A DNA stretch of 64,000 nucleotides, from positions 48,734-112,733 of the forward strand of contig NZ_BBWH01000036.1 of assembly GCF_001463705.1 (NCBI RefSeq). Reading direction: 5' to 3'. The stretch's first letter is position 1. Each line of letters opens with the position of its first letter. Shown here piece by piece: positions 16,824 to 26,541 of the stretch. A model generated the notes under the pieces. The model made no database searches, was not told where the DNA came from, and worked only from the letters and a program-made list of their open reading frames with translations. The translations under genes were made by a program, and so were the position numbers. Source of the DNA: Aureimonas sp. AU12. GTDB lineage: Bacteria > Pseudomonadota > Alphaproteobacteria > Rhizobiales > Rhizobiaceae.

Positions 16824-18428
16824 TCAGGCGGCGCGGGCAGCGGCCAGCATCATCGCGGCGGCCTTTTCGGCGATCATGATCGTCGGCGAGTTGGTGTTGC
16901 CCGAGACGATGCGCGGCATGATCGAGGCGTCGGCGACGCGCAAGGCCTCGATGCCGCGCACCCGCAGCTCGGGATCCACCACGGAACCGGGATCGCCGCC
17001 CATGCGGCAGGTGCCGACGGGATGGAAGATCGTGGTGCCGATGGCCCCGGCCGCCTCCACCAGTTCCTCCTCGCTCTCATAGGCGGGGCCGGGCTTGAAC
17101 TCTTCAGGCCGATAGCGTTGCAGCGCCGGCTCGGCGACGATGCGCCGGGTCAGGCGGATGGAATCGGCGGCGACGCGCCGGTCGGACGCTTCCGACAGGT
17201 AGTTCGGCCGGATCGAGGGCTGCGTGCGGTGATCGGGGGCGCTCGCATGGACCGAGCCGCGCGAATCCGGCCTGAGGTTGCAGACCGACGCGGTGAAGGC
17301 CGGGAACGGATGAACGTTTTCGCCGAACCGTTCGAGGCTGAGCGGCTGCACGTGATATTGCAGGTTTGCGGTCTCGTAGGACGGGTCGGAGCGGGTGAAG
17401 ATGCCGAGCTGGCTCGGCGCCATCGACATCGGGCCGGATCGCGTCAACGCATATTCGAGGCCGATCATCGCCTTGCCGAACAGCGAGTTGGCGCGCTCGT
17501 TGAGGGTGCGGATGCCCGACACCTTGTAGGCGCAGCGCAGCTGCAGGTGATCCTGCAGGTTCTCACCGACATCGCGCGCCTCGGCGACGACGGGAATGCC
17601 TGCAGCAGCCAGCACCTCGCCCCGGCCGATGCCGGAGAGTTCGAGAATGTGCGGCGAGCCCACCGCGCCGGCCGAGACCACCGCCTCGCGCCGGACCTGG
17701 ACCGTGCGCACCGTGCCGCCCTGCTCGAACTCGACCCCGACGACGCGGCGCTCGGCGATCACGAGGCGCTTCACATGCGCTCCCGTCTCCACCGTGAGGT
17801 TGGCGCGGTTCCTGGCGGGCTTGAGGAAGGCCTTCACCGTGTTCCAGCGCACGCCGCGCCGCTGGTTGACCTTGAAGTAGGAGGAGCCTTCGTTGTCGCC
17901 GCGGTTGAAATCCTCGGTGCGGGGAATGCCGAGGCTCTCGGCGGCGTCGCGGAAGGCGTCGAGAATGTCCCAGCGCAGGCGCGGCGGCTCGACCCGCCAC
18001 TCGCCGCCCGCGCCGTGCATCTCGTCCTCGCCGCCGAAATGGTCCTCCGAGCGTTTGAACAGCGGCAGCACGTCGTCCCAGCCCCAGCCGGGGCAGCCCA
18101 TCTGGCGCCAGAGATCGTAGTCCCGCGCCTGTCCGCGCATGTAGATCATGCCGTTGATCGACGAGCAGCCGCCGAGCACCTTGCCGCGCGGGTAGTTCAG
18201 CGCCCGTCCGCCGAGCCCGGCCTCGGCTTCCGTCTGGAAGCACCAGTCGGTGCGGGGATTGCCGATGCAGTAGAGATAGCCGACGGGAATGTGGATCCAG
18301 GCGTAATTATCGCGCCCGCCCGCCTCCAGCAGGAGGACGCGCACGGACGGATCCACCGAGAGCCGGTTGGCGAGCGTGCAGCCGGCGGTGCCGCCGCCGA
18401 TGACGACGTAGTCGTAGGTGTCGCTCAA
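16824..18428 (-). CDS. GMC family FAD-dependent alcohol/choline-type dehydrogenase
   Basis: 534 residues, typical for the family. The N-terminal FAD site is YVVIGGGTAGCTLANRLS (GxGxxG), then the ADP-ribose-binding acid LLLEAG. The GMC signature PRGKVLGGCSSINGMIYMRG is at about residues 75-95. The C-terminal active-site region has HPVGTCRMGGDPGSVVD (catalytic His) and GNTNSPTIMIAEKAA. The enzyme oxidises a primary alcohol to an aldehyde with FAD. Choline is one known substrate of the family, but many members use other alcohols. The TTG start at 18428 overlaps the TGA of the permease gene, so it is the last gene of the liv-type operon. The link suggests the transported solute, or a product of it, is the alcohol oxidised. 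Confidence 0.9.
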   Translation of the reverse strand: MSDTYDYVVIGGGTAGCTLANRLSVDPSVRVLLLEAGGRDNYAWIHIPVGYLYCIGNPRTDWCFQTEAEAGLGGRALNYPRGKVLGGCSSINGMIYMRGQARDYDLWRQMGCPGWGWDDVLPLFKRSEDHFGGEDEMHGAGGEWRVEPPRLRWDILDAFRDAAESLGIPRTEDFNRGDNEGSSYFKVNQRRGVRWNTVKAFLKPARNRANLTVETGAHVKRLVIAERRVVGVEFEQGGTVRTVQVRREAVVSAGAVGSPHILELSGIGRGEVLAAAGIPVVAEARDVGENLQDHLQLRCAYKVSGIRTLNERANSLFGKAMIGLEYALTRSGPMSMAPSQLGIFTRSDPSYETANLQYHVQPLSLERFGENVHPFPAFTASVCNLRPDSRGSVHASAPDHRTQPSIRPNYLSEASDRRVAADSIRLTRRIVAEPALQRYRPEEFKPGPAYESEEELVEAAGAIGTTIFHPVGTCRMGGDPGSVVDPELRVRGIEALRVADASIMPRIVSGNTNSPTIMIAEKAAAMMLAAARAA

Positions 18429-19489
18429 TGCCCGCTGCCTTCGGCCCGTTCGCGCCCCTGCCCCTGCCCCTCGGACCGATCGCGCCCCCGACCTTCCGCT
18501 CTCTCGCGCCTCAACCGCCAGCGATGCACGACCTCGCCGACGAGGCCGCGCCGGAAGGTCAGGACGCAGATCATGAAGATGAGGCCCGTCACCACCGTCA
18601 CCGGAAAGGCGGAGGTCGCCAGCGTGTTCTGCAGCGCCACCACCAGCGTCGCGCCGACGAGGGGCCCGAGCATGGTGCCGATGCCACCGAGCAGCGTCAT
18701 CAAAATGACCTCGCCCGACATCTGCCAGGCGACGTCGGTGAGCGTGGCGAACTGGAAGACCAGCGCCTTGGCCCCGCCGGCGAGCCCCGCGAGGCCGGCC
18801 GACATGACGAAGGCGGCGAGCTTGTAGCGGTTGACGGAATAGCCGAGGGAGATCGCCCGGTTCTCGTTCTCGCGGATCGACTTCATCACCATGCCGAAGG
18901 GCGAATGGACGATGCGATAGACCGCGAAGAGCCCAAGAAGCACCGTGGCGAGCACGAAGAAGTAGATGGCGAGGGGGTCGTTGAGGTCGATCAGCCCGAA
19001 GGCGTGGCCGCGCGGCACGCCCTGGATGCCGTCCTCGCCGCCGGTGAACGGCGCCTGCAGGCAGAAGAAGAAGAACATCTGCGACAGCGCCAGCGTCACC
19101 ATCGCGAAGTAGATGCCCTGCCGCCGGATGGCGAGGATGCCGATGGCAAGGCCGAGGACGGACGCCGCCACGACGCCGGCGAGCAGGCCGAGCTCGGGCG
19201 TGAAGCCCCAGACCTTGACGGCGTAGGCGGTGGCGTAGGCCGCGCCGCCGAAGAACGCGGCATGGCCGAAGGAGAGCAGCCCGGTATAGCCAAGGAGCAG
19301 GTTGAAGGCCGCTGCGAAGAGCGCGAAGCACAGGATCTTCATCAGGAAGATCGGGTAGACGAAGAAGGGCGCGGCCAGCAGCGCCAGAAGCGCGAGCGCG
19401 AGGAGCGCCAGCACCCATGGCTTGGCGCGCGAGGGTGCGGCGCTCGCGCCCGAGCGGATGGCGGCGGGGTCGGCGGTGATCTCGGTCAT
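18425..19489 (-). CDS. livM: Branched-chain amino acid-type ABC transporter permease (LivM family)
   Basis: 354 residues with about nine hydrophobic segments. The family motif NLLLGYTGLLSFGHAAFFG is in the first third, and a later loop reads SIRENENRAISLGYSVNRYKLAAFV, the EAA-like coupling region. The C-terminal 30 residues are unusually charged and repetitive (alternating RE, GR and GQG), probably cytoplasmic and of low functional weight. It pairs with the LivH-type permease immediately upstream (5-base gap) to form the membrane channel. The stop overlaps the TTG of the GMC dehydrogenase. LivM-type permeases in alphaproteobacteria serve many substrates beyond branched-chain amino acids, so the symbol marks family only. 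Confidence 0.9.
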   Translation of the reverse strand: MTEITADPAAIRSGASAAPSRAKPWVLALLALALLALLAAPFFVYPIFLMKILCFALFAAAFNLLLGYTGLLSFGHAAFFGGAAYATAYAVKVWGFTPELGLLAGVVAASVLGLAIGILAIRRQGIYFAMVTLALSQMFFFFCLQAPFTGGEDGIQGVPRGHAFGLIDLNDPLAIYFFVLATVLLGLFAVYRIVHSPFGMVMKSIRENENRAISLGYSVNRYKLAAFVMSAGLAGLAGGAKALVFQFATLTDVAWQMSGEVILMTLLGGIGTMLGPLVGATLVVALQNTLATSAFPVTVVTGLIFMICVLTFRRGLVGEVVHRWRLRRERAEGRGRDRSEGQGQGRERAEGSGH

Positions 19490-19494
19490 GGGCG

Positions 19495-20382
19495 TCACGC
19501 CGTCCTTCCGAAGAGGCCCGCCGGGCGAACGAGCAGGACGATGGCCATGATGACGAAGACGACGATCGAGGAGGCTTCCGGGTAGAAGACCTTGGCCAGC
19601 CCCTCGAACAGGCCGAGCATGTAGCCGGTGACGATGGCCCCTCCGATCGAGCCCATGCCGCCGATCACCACCACCGCGAAGACCACGATGATGATGTTGG
19701 AGCCCATCAGCGGCGACACCTGGTAGACGGGCGCCGCCATGATGCCGGCCAGGCCCGCAAGCGCCGAGCCGAGCCCGTAGGTGAAGGTGAGGAGAACGGG
19801 CACGTTGATGCCGAAGGCGCGCACCATCACGGGGTTCTCGGTGGCGGCGCGAAGCGTGGCGCCGAGCCGGGTCTTCTCCACCAGCACCCAGGTGCCCAGG
19901 CACACGACCAGCGAGGCCACGACGATGAAGGCGCGGTAGTTCGGCAGGAACATGAAGCCGAGATTGGTGCCGCCGGCCAGTTGCGGCGGCGGCGCGTAGG
20001 GCTGGCCCGAGGCGCCGTAATAGTAGCGGAAGGTGCCCTCGATCACGAGCGCCAGGCCGAAGGTAAAGAGAAGGCCGTAGAGCGGATCGAGATCGTAGAG
20101 CCGGCGCAGCGCGACGCGCTCCACCACCACCCCGACGAGGCCGACCGCGAGCGGCGCCAGCACCAGCGCCGGCCAGAAACCGATGCCGGCATGGGCGAGC
20201 AGCAGGTATCCGGCGAAGGCGCCGAGCATGTACTGCGCGCCGTGGGCGAAGTTGATGATGCGCAGCAGGCCGAAGATGATGGCGAGGCCCAGCGACAGCA
20301 TCGCGTAGAACGAGCCGTTGATCAGCCCGACGAGAAGGTGCCCGAGCAGCGCCTGGATAGGAATGCCGAAGAGTGTCGTCAT
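19495..20382 (-). CDS. livH: Branched-chain amino acid-type ABC transporter permease (LivH family)
   Basis: 295 residues, the normal LivH length, with eight or nine membrane segments. Family features: LINGSFYAMLSLGLAIIFGLLRIINFAHG near the N-terminus (positions about 18-46) and the coupling loop TRLGATLRAATENPVMVRAFGIN, followed by GGMGSIGGAIVTGYMLGLFE. Starts at an ATG 5 bases after the LivF gene and is followed 5 bases later by the LivM gene. It forms the heterodimeric channel with LivM, energised by LivG and LivF. Confidence 0.92.
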   Translation of the reverse strand: MTTLFGIPIQALLGHLLVGLINGSFYAMLSLGLAIIFGLLRIINFAHGAQYMLGAFAGYLLLAHAGIGFWPALVLAPLAVGLVGVVVERVALRRLYDLDPLYGLLFTFGLALVIEGTFRYYYGASGQPYAPPPQLAGGTNLGFMFLPNYRAFIVVASLVVCLGTWVLVEKTRLGATLRAATENPVMVRAFGINVPVLLTFTYGLGSALAGLAGIMAAPVYQVSPLMGSNIIIVVFAVVVIGGMGSIGGAIVTGYMLGLFEGLAKVFYPEASSIVVFVIMAIVLLVRPAGLFGRTA

Positions 20383-20387
20383 GTCCG

Positions 20388-21084
<697 letters not shown>

Positions 21085-21092
<8 letters not shown>

Positions 21093-21894
21093 GGTCGGTC
21101 CCCATATAGGCGGTGCGCACGCGCGGATCGGCCGAGACGGTGGCGTAGTCGCCCGCCGCCAGGATCTCGCCGCGCTGGAGCACGGTGACGCGCTGGCAGA
21201 GATCGGCGACGACCTTCAGATTGTGCTCGACCATCAGCACGGCATGGCGCTCGGCGGCGCGCCGGATGATCGCGGCGACCGTGCCGATGTCCTCGCCGCC
21301 CATGCCCGCCATCGGCTCGTCGAGGAGCAGGACCTTGGGCTCGAGCGCCAGCGTGGTGGCCAGTTCCAGAACGCGCTTGCGCCCGTAGGAGAGATCGGCA
21401 GCGAGCCGGTCGCGCGCGCCCTCCAGCCCGACGGTCTCGAGAAGCTCCATCGCGCGGGCGTTCAGCCGGTCGAGCGAGGCCATCGGCTTCCAGAACTGCG
21501 TCGCCAGCCCCCCCGGCCGCTGCAGGGCGACCCGGACGTTTTCGAGGACGGTGAGGTGCGGGAAGGTGGCGGAGATCTGGAAGGAGCGCACGAGCCCCAT
21601 CCGCGCCACCTTCGAGGGCTCGGTCCGCGTGATGTCCTGTCCCAGGAGTTCGATGCGGCCGCTGGTCGGCTGCAGGAACTTGGTGAGGAGGTTGAAGACC
21701 GTGGTCTTGCCGGCGCCGTTCGGCCCGATCAGCGCGTGGACCTCGCCGTGCCGCACGTCGAGATCGACATTGTTGACCGCCGTGAAGCCGCCGAAGTCGC
21801 GGCGAAGGCCGCGACAGGAGAGCACCACCGCCTTGTCGGGACCGGGCGAGCTACGGCCCCGCTCGTCCCACTGCACCTTCGGCTCCGGCGCCAT
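21085..21894 (-). CDS. livG: ABC transporter ATP-binding protein (LivG family)
   Basis: 269 residues from the ATG at 21894, five bases after the binding-protein gene. Walker A is GPNGAGKTT, the signature region is LSYGRKRVLELATTLALEPK (LivG-type), and Walker B is VLLLDEPMAGMGGED. An N-terminal extension of about 25 residues (MAPEPKVQWDERGRSSPGPD) precedes the ABC domain. The conserved segment RSFQISATFPHLTVLENV is the Q-loop region typical of this family. Works with LivF as the ATPase dimer. Confidence 0.92.
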
Positions 21895-21899
21895 GGCCC

Positions 21900-23114
21900 T
21901 TATTGCGCCGCGGTGACGAGCGGGCAGCCGCTCTTGGCCGGGTCGATATAGGCTTCCGCGCCCGGCACCGTCGCCAGCACCTTGTAATAGTCCCAGGGCT
22001 TGGTGCTCTCGGCCGGCGTCTTCACCTCCATGAGATACATGTCGTAGATCAGCCGCCCGTTGGCGCCGACCTTGCCGCCGCGCCCGAACACGTCGTCCAC
22101 CGGCATCTCGTGCAGCGCCTTGGCGACCGGCTCGGTCGCGTCGGTGCCGACCTTGTCGATCGCCTTCAGATACTGGAGCACGGCCGAGTAGGTGCCGGCT
22201 TGGATCATGTTGGGCATGCGCTGGGTGCGCTCGAAGAAGCGCTGCGAGAACTCGCGCGACTGGTCGTCGCGGTCCCAGTAGAAGCCCTCCGTCAGCGACA
22301 GGCCCTGCGCCGCCTCGAGCCCAAGGCCATGGACCTCGGCGAGCGTGAAGAGGAGCGCGGCCAGCCGCTGGCCGCCGGCGACGATGCCGAACTCGGCGGC
22401 CTGCTTCACCGCATTCGCCGTGTCGAGGCCGGCATTGGCCATGCCGACGACCTTGGCGCCGGATGCCTGCGCCTGCAGCAGGAACGAGGAATAGTCGGTG
22501 GTCGACAGCGGATGGCGCACGGCGCCGAGCACCTGTCCGCCATTGGCCTTCACGTAGTTCGAGGTTTGTTCCTCCAGCGAATAGCCGAAGGCGTAGTCGG
22601 CGGTGAGGAAGAACCAGCTGTCGCCGCCCTGCTTCACCAGCGCGCCGCCGGTGCCGACCGCCAGCGCATGGGTGTCGTAGGCCCAATGGAAGCCGTAGGG
22701 CGAGCACTGCTTGCCCGTCAGCTCCGTGGTCGCCGCGCCGGTGACGATGTCGATCTTGTTCTTTTCCTTCGACAGGCCCTGCACGGCGAGGGCGACCGAC
22801 GAGGTCGTCAGTTCCATGATCGCGTCGACCTGCTCGGTGTCGTACCACTGACGGGCGATGTTGGAGGCGACGTCGGGCTTGTTCTGGTGGTCGGCCGTGA
22901 CGACCTCGATCTTGGCGCCCTTCACCGTGCCGCCGAAATCCTCCGCCGCCATCTTGGCGGCCTCGAAGGACCAGCGCCCGCCGAAATCGGCATAGACGCC
23001 GGACTGGTCGTTGAGGATGCCGATCTTCACGACGTTGTCGGAGATCTCCTGCGCGGCCGCCGGCAGGGCGGAGGTGGCGAGAAGCGCGGCGGCAAGGGTG
23101 GCGAGCCTGGGCAT
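21900..23114 (-). CDS. ABC transporter periplasmic substrate-binding protein (LivK/LivJ-like)
   Basis: 404 residues with a clear Sec signal peptide: MPRLATLAAALLATSALPAAAQ, probable cleavage before residue 22 or 23. The mature protein starts VKIGILNDQSGVYADFGG, the Peripla_BP_6 opening. It has SSFLLQAQASGAKVVGMANAG and a closing SGCPLVTAAQ; two Cys (in KQCSPYG and SGCPL) may form a disulfide. First gene of a five-gene transporter operon plus GMC dehydrogenase. The ligand is not readable from sequence. Members of this subgroup bind varied small organic acids and alcohols as well as amino acids. The promoter lies in the 322-base region shared with the divergent LysR gene. Confidence 0.92.
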   Translation of the reverse strand: MPRLATLAAALLATSALPAAAQEISDNVVKIGILNDQSGVYADFGGRWSFEAAKMAAEDFGGTVKGAKIEVVTADHQNKPDVASNIARQWYDTEQVDAIMELTTSSVALAVQGLSKEKNKIDIVTGAATTELTGKQCSPYGFHWAYDTHALAVGTGGALVKQGGDSWFFLTADYAFGYSLEEQTSNYVKANGGQVLGAVRHPLSTTDYSSFLLQAQASGAKVVGMANAGLDTANAVKQAAEFGIVAGGQRLAALLFTLAEVHGLGLEAAQGLSLTEGFYWDRDDQSREFSQRFFERTQRMPNMIQAGTYSAVLQYLKAIDKVGTDATEPVAKALHEMPVDDVFGRGGKVGANGRLIYDMYLMEVKTPAESTKPWDYYKVLATVPGAEAYIDPAKSGCPLVTAAQ

Positions 23115-23372
23115 GCGGTTGGATCCTCCCGGGTTGTTTCATGGCGGTGAAACGGGGGAGATCGGCTGAGCGCCGCGGACGCCGGACCAGCCGGCAGGCG
23201 GCGCCAAGGGCCGCGCCGCGGCCCGGCCGCATCGCTCATCGTCCTCCCGGCTGCCCCGATCCGTCCGTCTTGATGCGGATGTCACCCGGGCCGTGCCACC
23301 GGCGCCCGCGCCGCCCTTCGGGCAGCTGCCGAGGGCGCTGATGGGTAAACCGTACCACCGACCTGCCGGCAT

Positions 23373-23388
23373 GCGAATGTTCATTTGC
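23373..23388. promoter_or_regulatory. Inverted repeat GCGAATG-TT-CATTTGC
   Basis: Seven-base arms with one mismatch (GCGAATG at 23373-23379, CATTTGC at 23382-23388), 10 bases upstream of the next palindrome. LysR-type regulators usually bind two adjacent sites, a recognition site and an activation site, in such divergent regions; this is a candidate for one of them. Confidence 0.35.
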
Positions 23389-23398
23389 GCAAAGGCGT

Positions 23399-23414
23399 TG
23401 TACGAAAACGTACA
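23399..23414. promoter_or_regulatory. Perfect inverted repeat TGTACG-AAAA-CGTACA
   Basis: Perfect six-base arms around an AAAA centre, ending 22 bases before the TTG start of the LysR-type gene. It contains a T-N11-A spacing typical of LysR-family operators (T at 23401, A at 23413 region). Binding here would occlude the regulator's own promoter, which fits negative autoregulation. Confidence 0.5.
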
Positions 23415-23436
23415 CCTTACGGGAGACGTATGACCC

Positions 23437-24384
23437 TTGAGCTATTCCTGGGACGATCTGCAGTACTTTCTCGCCGTCGCCCGCACCGGTCAGCTGTCGG
23501 CGGCCGCGCGCCTGCTGCGTACCAATCACGTAACCGTGTCGCGCCGCATCGACCGGCTGGAGCGCGAACTCGGCGTGCGCCTCTTCGAACGATCGCCGCG
23601 CGGCTACATGCTGACGGCGCTCGGCGAGCGCCTGATCGAGCATGCCGAGACGATCGAACGCGGCGCCGGACGCCTGTCGGAACTGGCCGCCGACGGTCCG
23701 GCCTCGCCGCGCGGGCTGGTGCGCCTCTCGACGCCCGAGGGCTTCGGCAACTTCTTCCTCGCCGAGCGCCTGCCGGAGCTGGCCCGCCGCCATCCCGGTC
23801 TGGCCGTCGAGTTCGTCACCATCCAGCAGATCGTCTCACTGTCGCGGCGCGAGGCCGACGTCTCGGTGTCGCTGCACACGCCGCGCTCCGGGCCCTACCG
23901 CAACGAGCGCATCGCCCGCTATCGGCTCTTCGTCTATGCGACGAAGTCCTATCTCGACGCCGCGCCGGCGATCCGCGAGCGGGCCGACCTCGCGGGCCAT
24001 CCGGTGATCGGCTATATCGAGGACATGATCTTCACGCCGGGGCTCGACTACCTGCGCGAGGTGCTGCCGGGCTTACGCGCCGCCTATCAATGTTCCAGCA
24101 TCCAGGCGCAGCTGTCGGCGACGCTGCAAGGCTTCGGGCTCGGCATCCTCCCCTACTTCATCGCCGCGCATCATCCCGGCCTCGTGCCGGTCCTGCCGCG
24201 CGCCGTGCAGATCGAGCGCGACTACTGGATGACCGTCCACGACGATCTGGCCGGCGCCCCGCGCATTCGCGTCCTCACCGACTTCCTGCGGGCGAGCACT
24301 GAGGCCTTCGCGCCTGCCTTCGGCGGCGAGGCGCTGTTCGAGCCCGGGGCATCCCATCCGGTCACGGGATCGGAAGCCGGCTGA
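23437..24384 (+). CDS. LysR-type transcriptional regulator
   Basis: 315 residues from a TTG at 23437 with GGGAGA about 10 bases upstream. The N-terminal winged helix-turn-helix (residues about 4-63) reads DLQYFLAVARTGQLSAAARLL and VSRRIDRLERELGVRLFERS. A co-inducer-binding domain follows, reading GLVRLSTPEGFGNFFLAERL and ISLSRREADVSVSL-like. It is divergent from livK, the usual layout for a LysR regulator controlling the adjacent operon, so it probably responds to the transported solute or its aldehyde product. Family length and order are normal. Confidence 0.92.
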   Translation: MSYSWDDLQYFLAVARTGQLSAAARLLRTNHVTVSRRIDRLERELGVRLFERSPRGYMLTALGERLIEHAETIERGAGRLSELAADGPASPRGLVRLSTPEGFGNFFLAERLPELARRHPGLAVEFVTIQQIVSLSRREADVSVSLHTPRSGPYRNERIARYRLFVYATKSYLDAAPAIRERADLAGHPVIGYIEDMIFTPGLDYLREVLPGLRAAYQCSSIQAQLSATLQGFGLGILPYFIAAHHPGLVPVLPRAVQIERDYWMTVHDDLAGAPRIRVLTDFLRASTEAFAPAFGGEALFEPGASHPVTGSEAG

Positions 24385-24492
24385 AAAACGCGTCACTGGC
24401 CATTGGCGGTCGGCGGCCGATATGGCGCTTCTCGCAGGGTGCGCACGACATCCCCTTCCGCGCCCTCGCCTCCAGCCAGCGTCCGGATCCCG

Positions 24493-25620
24493 ATGAAAAA
24501 GCCGATCTCCTTCTTCGTTCATCACCAGGGCCGCGGCCATGCCAACCGGACGATGGCGGTCGCCGCCGAGTTCGCGCGCGACCGGCCGGTCTCGGTGCTG
24601 ACCGCCGGTCCGCATCTCTTCGACGGTTATGCCCGCGACATCGAGATCGTCGAGCTGCCCAACATGATCGGCGCCGCCGTGCCGACGCCGCGCCTCTTTC
24701 AGGAGCCGACGCCGCAGGTGATGCACTGCGTGCCGCTCGGCCTGACCGAGATGCGCCGCACGATGCGCACCATCCTCGACCATCTCGACGATCGCGGCAC
24801 CGGGCTCTTCGTGGTCGACGTCTCCGCCGAGATCGCGCTGCTCTCGCGCATCGCGAGCGTTCCGGCGGTGCAGATCCGCATGCATGGCGACCGTTCCGAC
24901 ATCGGCCATGTCGGCTCCTACGAGGCGTGCGTCGGCATGCTCGCGCCCTTCGACGAGACGCTGGAACAGGACGACTATCCCGCCTATCTGCGCGCCAAGA
25001 CCTTCTATTCCGGCGGCCTCTGCACCACCGAAGGCGCCATTCCCGACAAGGCGGAGGCGCGCCGGCAGCTCGGCCTCGATCCGACCCGCGAGATCATCGT
25101 CGTCCTCACCGGCGGCGGGGGGAGCGGCACGCCCTATGCGCCGCTGACGGTGGCCGCGCGCGCCGCGCCCGACGCGCTCTTCCTCGTGCTCGGCCCCACC
25201 CACCGCGAGGGTCACGAGACCGATTTCGCCAACTTACGCGAACTCGGCTGGGTGAAGACCGTCACCGAGCATCTGGCCGCCGCCGACATCGTCATCGCCT
25301 CGGCCGGCGACAACACGATCCACGAGATCGCGCGCGTCGGCTCGAAGCTCGTGGTCATGCCGGAATGGCGCTATTTCGGCGAGCAGACCCGCAAGGCCGA
25401 GGCGCTGACGCGGCTCGGCGCCGCCGTGCAGGCCCCGCAATGGCCGGGCGACCTCGGCGGCTGGCAGGCGCTGATCGAGCGCGCCCGCCGGCTCGACGGC
25501 GAGGCCATCCGCCCGCTCTTCGCCCCCGACGCCGCCGCCCGCGCCGCCGACTGGATGGAGGGGCTGACCGACGAATTGTGGGCCGGCGCGCCCGTCCCGG
25601 CCGTCACGCAACCGGCCTGA
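24493..25620 (+). CDS. MurG-like (GT28-type) glycosyltransferase
   Basis: 375 residues from the ATG at 24493; an upstream in-frame start at 24403 would add 30 atypical residues. The N-terminus SFFVHHQGRGHANRTMAVA has the GxGH-type glycine loop of GT-B enzymes of the MurG/UGT kind. The C-terminal half has IIVVLTGGGGSGTPYAPL, then HLAAADIVIASAGDNTIHEIARVG, the donor-binding loop where GT28 enzymes contact the UDP-sugar. No membrane segment. It is alone on this strand, 108 bases after the LysR gene and convergent with the GT2 at 25675. Substrates unknown. It may contribute to the sucrose or glycan cluster that follows. Confidence 0.82.
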   Translation: MKKPISFFVHHQGRGHANRTMAVAAEFARDRPVSVLTAGPHLFDGYARDIEIVELPNMIGAAVPTPRLFQEPTPQVMHCVPLGLTEMRRTMRTILDHLDDRGTGLFVVDVSAEIALLSRIASVPAVQIRMHGDRSDIGHVGSYEACVGMLAPFDETLEQDDYPAYLRAKTFYSGGLCTTEGAIPDKAEARRQLGLDPTREIIVVLTGGGGSGTPYAPLTVAARAAPDALFLVLGPTHREGHETDFANLRELGWVKTVTEHLAAADIVIASAGDNTIHEIARVGSKLVVMPEWRYFGEQTRKAEALTRLGAAVQAPQWPGDLGGWQALIERARRLDGEAIRPLFAPDAAARAADWMEGLTDELWAGAPVPAVTQPA

Positions 25621-25674
25621 CGGGATCGGCGTCGAAGTTACGGTCGCAACCGAGACCCCGGCCCACGCTGCGCC

Positions 25675-26541
25675 CTAACTGAACAGCCGCTCGCCCGGCT
25701 GCAGCGCCGCCGCGATCTCGGCCGGGTCCGGCCGGCGCAGGACGCGGATGTCGCGGTCCTCGTCCCGCCAGTCGATCAGCCCGGCCTGACGGAACTGGCC
25801 GAGCCAGTAATCCATGCACCAGCGCCCGTGCCGGGCATGGAAAAGCGCGGCATTGCGCAGGATGTGGTCGAACTGATGCAGCGGCGGCACGTGGACGGGG
25901 TGGTGCTGGTGATAGGCGCGCGCGCCCGCCGTCCAGTAGAAATCGATACCAGATCCCGAAAGCCGCGCGGCGAAATCGGTCTCCTCGCCACCATAGCCGA
26001 TGAAGCTCTCGTCCATGCCGCCGATGGCGAAATAGTCCTCGCGGGCCAGCGCGAAGGACAGGCCCCAGAGTTCGCCCGCATTCGGCTCGCGGCGCACGCC
26101 CAATGCAGGGATCGCGGGCTTGGACGGATGCACCTGCCCCCGCGCGTCGAGCCGGGCGAAGTCGAGCGGCCCGTCGATGGCGCCGGCCGGCAGGTAGAGC
26201 ACCTCGCCGAGGAACAGCGCATGGCTATGCGAAGCCGCCGCCCCGACGTAGGACTCGACGAGCGTCGGCGAGGCCACGCAGTCGACGTCGAGGAAGATCA
26301 GCGTCTCGCCGCGAGCTGCCTCCGCCGCGCGATTGCGGGCGCCGGCCAGCGGCATCGGGTCGCCGGGCACCACGACATGGCGCACGGGAATGGCGATCTC
26401 CGGCAGGTCCTCGTGCGGGGCGTCCTGCATCCAGGCGATCACCAGTTCGTCCGGCCGGCGCGTCTGCCGGTCGAGGCTGGTCATGAGGTTGGCGAGATGC
26501 GCTTCGCGCCCCCGGACGAGGGTCAGAGCGCTCGCAGCCAT
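25675..26541 (-). CDS. GT2-family glycosyltransferase
   Basis: 288 residues. GT2 fold: SALTLVRGREAHLANLMTSL at the N-terminus, LIFLDVDCVAS (the DXD-type metal site, about residue 90), GGMDESFIGYGGEETDFAARL (acceptor/base ED motif, near 180) and YHQHHPVHVPP, a His-rich segment common in galactosyltransferase-like members (Glyco_transf_7C type). It overlaps the 3' end of the sucrose-phosphate synthase gene by 19 bases, with a GAAGG ribosome-binding site inside that gene, so the two are one operon. It may transfer a second sugar to a sucrose-related or other soluble acceptor; this is inference from coupling. Confidence 0.88.
   Translation of the reverse strand: MAASALTLVRGREAHLANLMTSLDRQTRRPDELVIAWMQDAPHEDLPEIAIPVRHVVVPGDPMPLAGARNRAAEAARGETLIFLDVDCVASPTLVESYVGAAASHSHALFLGEVLYLPAGAIDGPLDFARLDARGQVHPSKPAIPALGVRREPNAGELWGLSFALAREDYFAIGGMDESFIGYGGEETDFAARLSGSGIDFYWTAGARAYHQHHPVHVPPLHQFDHILRNAALFHARHGRWCMDYWLGQFRQAGLIDWRDEDRDIRVLRRPDPAEIAAALQPGERLFS

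Larger units (their letters stand above)
23115..23436. promoter_or_regulatory. Divergent livK/LysR control region
   Basis: 322 bases between the binding-protein gene and the LysR-type regulator gene. The part near the LysR start (23340-23436) is AT-richer than its surroundings and holds two inverted repeats (23373-23388 and 23399-23414). The part near livK (23115-23330) is GC-rich, with no recognisable promoter and no credible gene. Confidence 0.5.

Noticed and set aside
24403..24492. Upstream start for the MurG-like transferase
   Set aside because: The added 30 residues are Ser/Pro/Arg-rich and not typical of the family. The ATG at 24493 directly precedes the conserved N-terminal strand.
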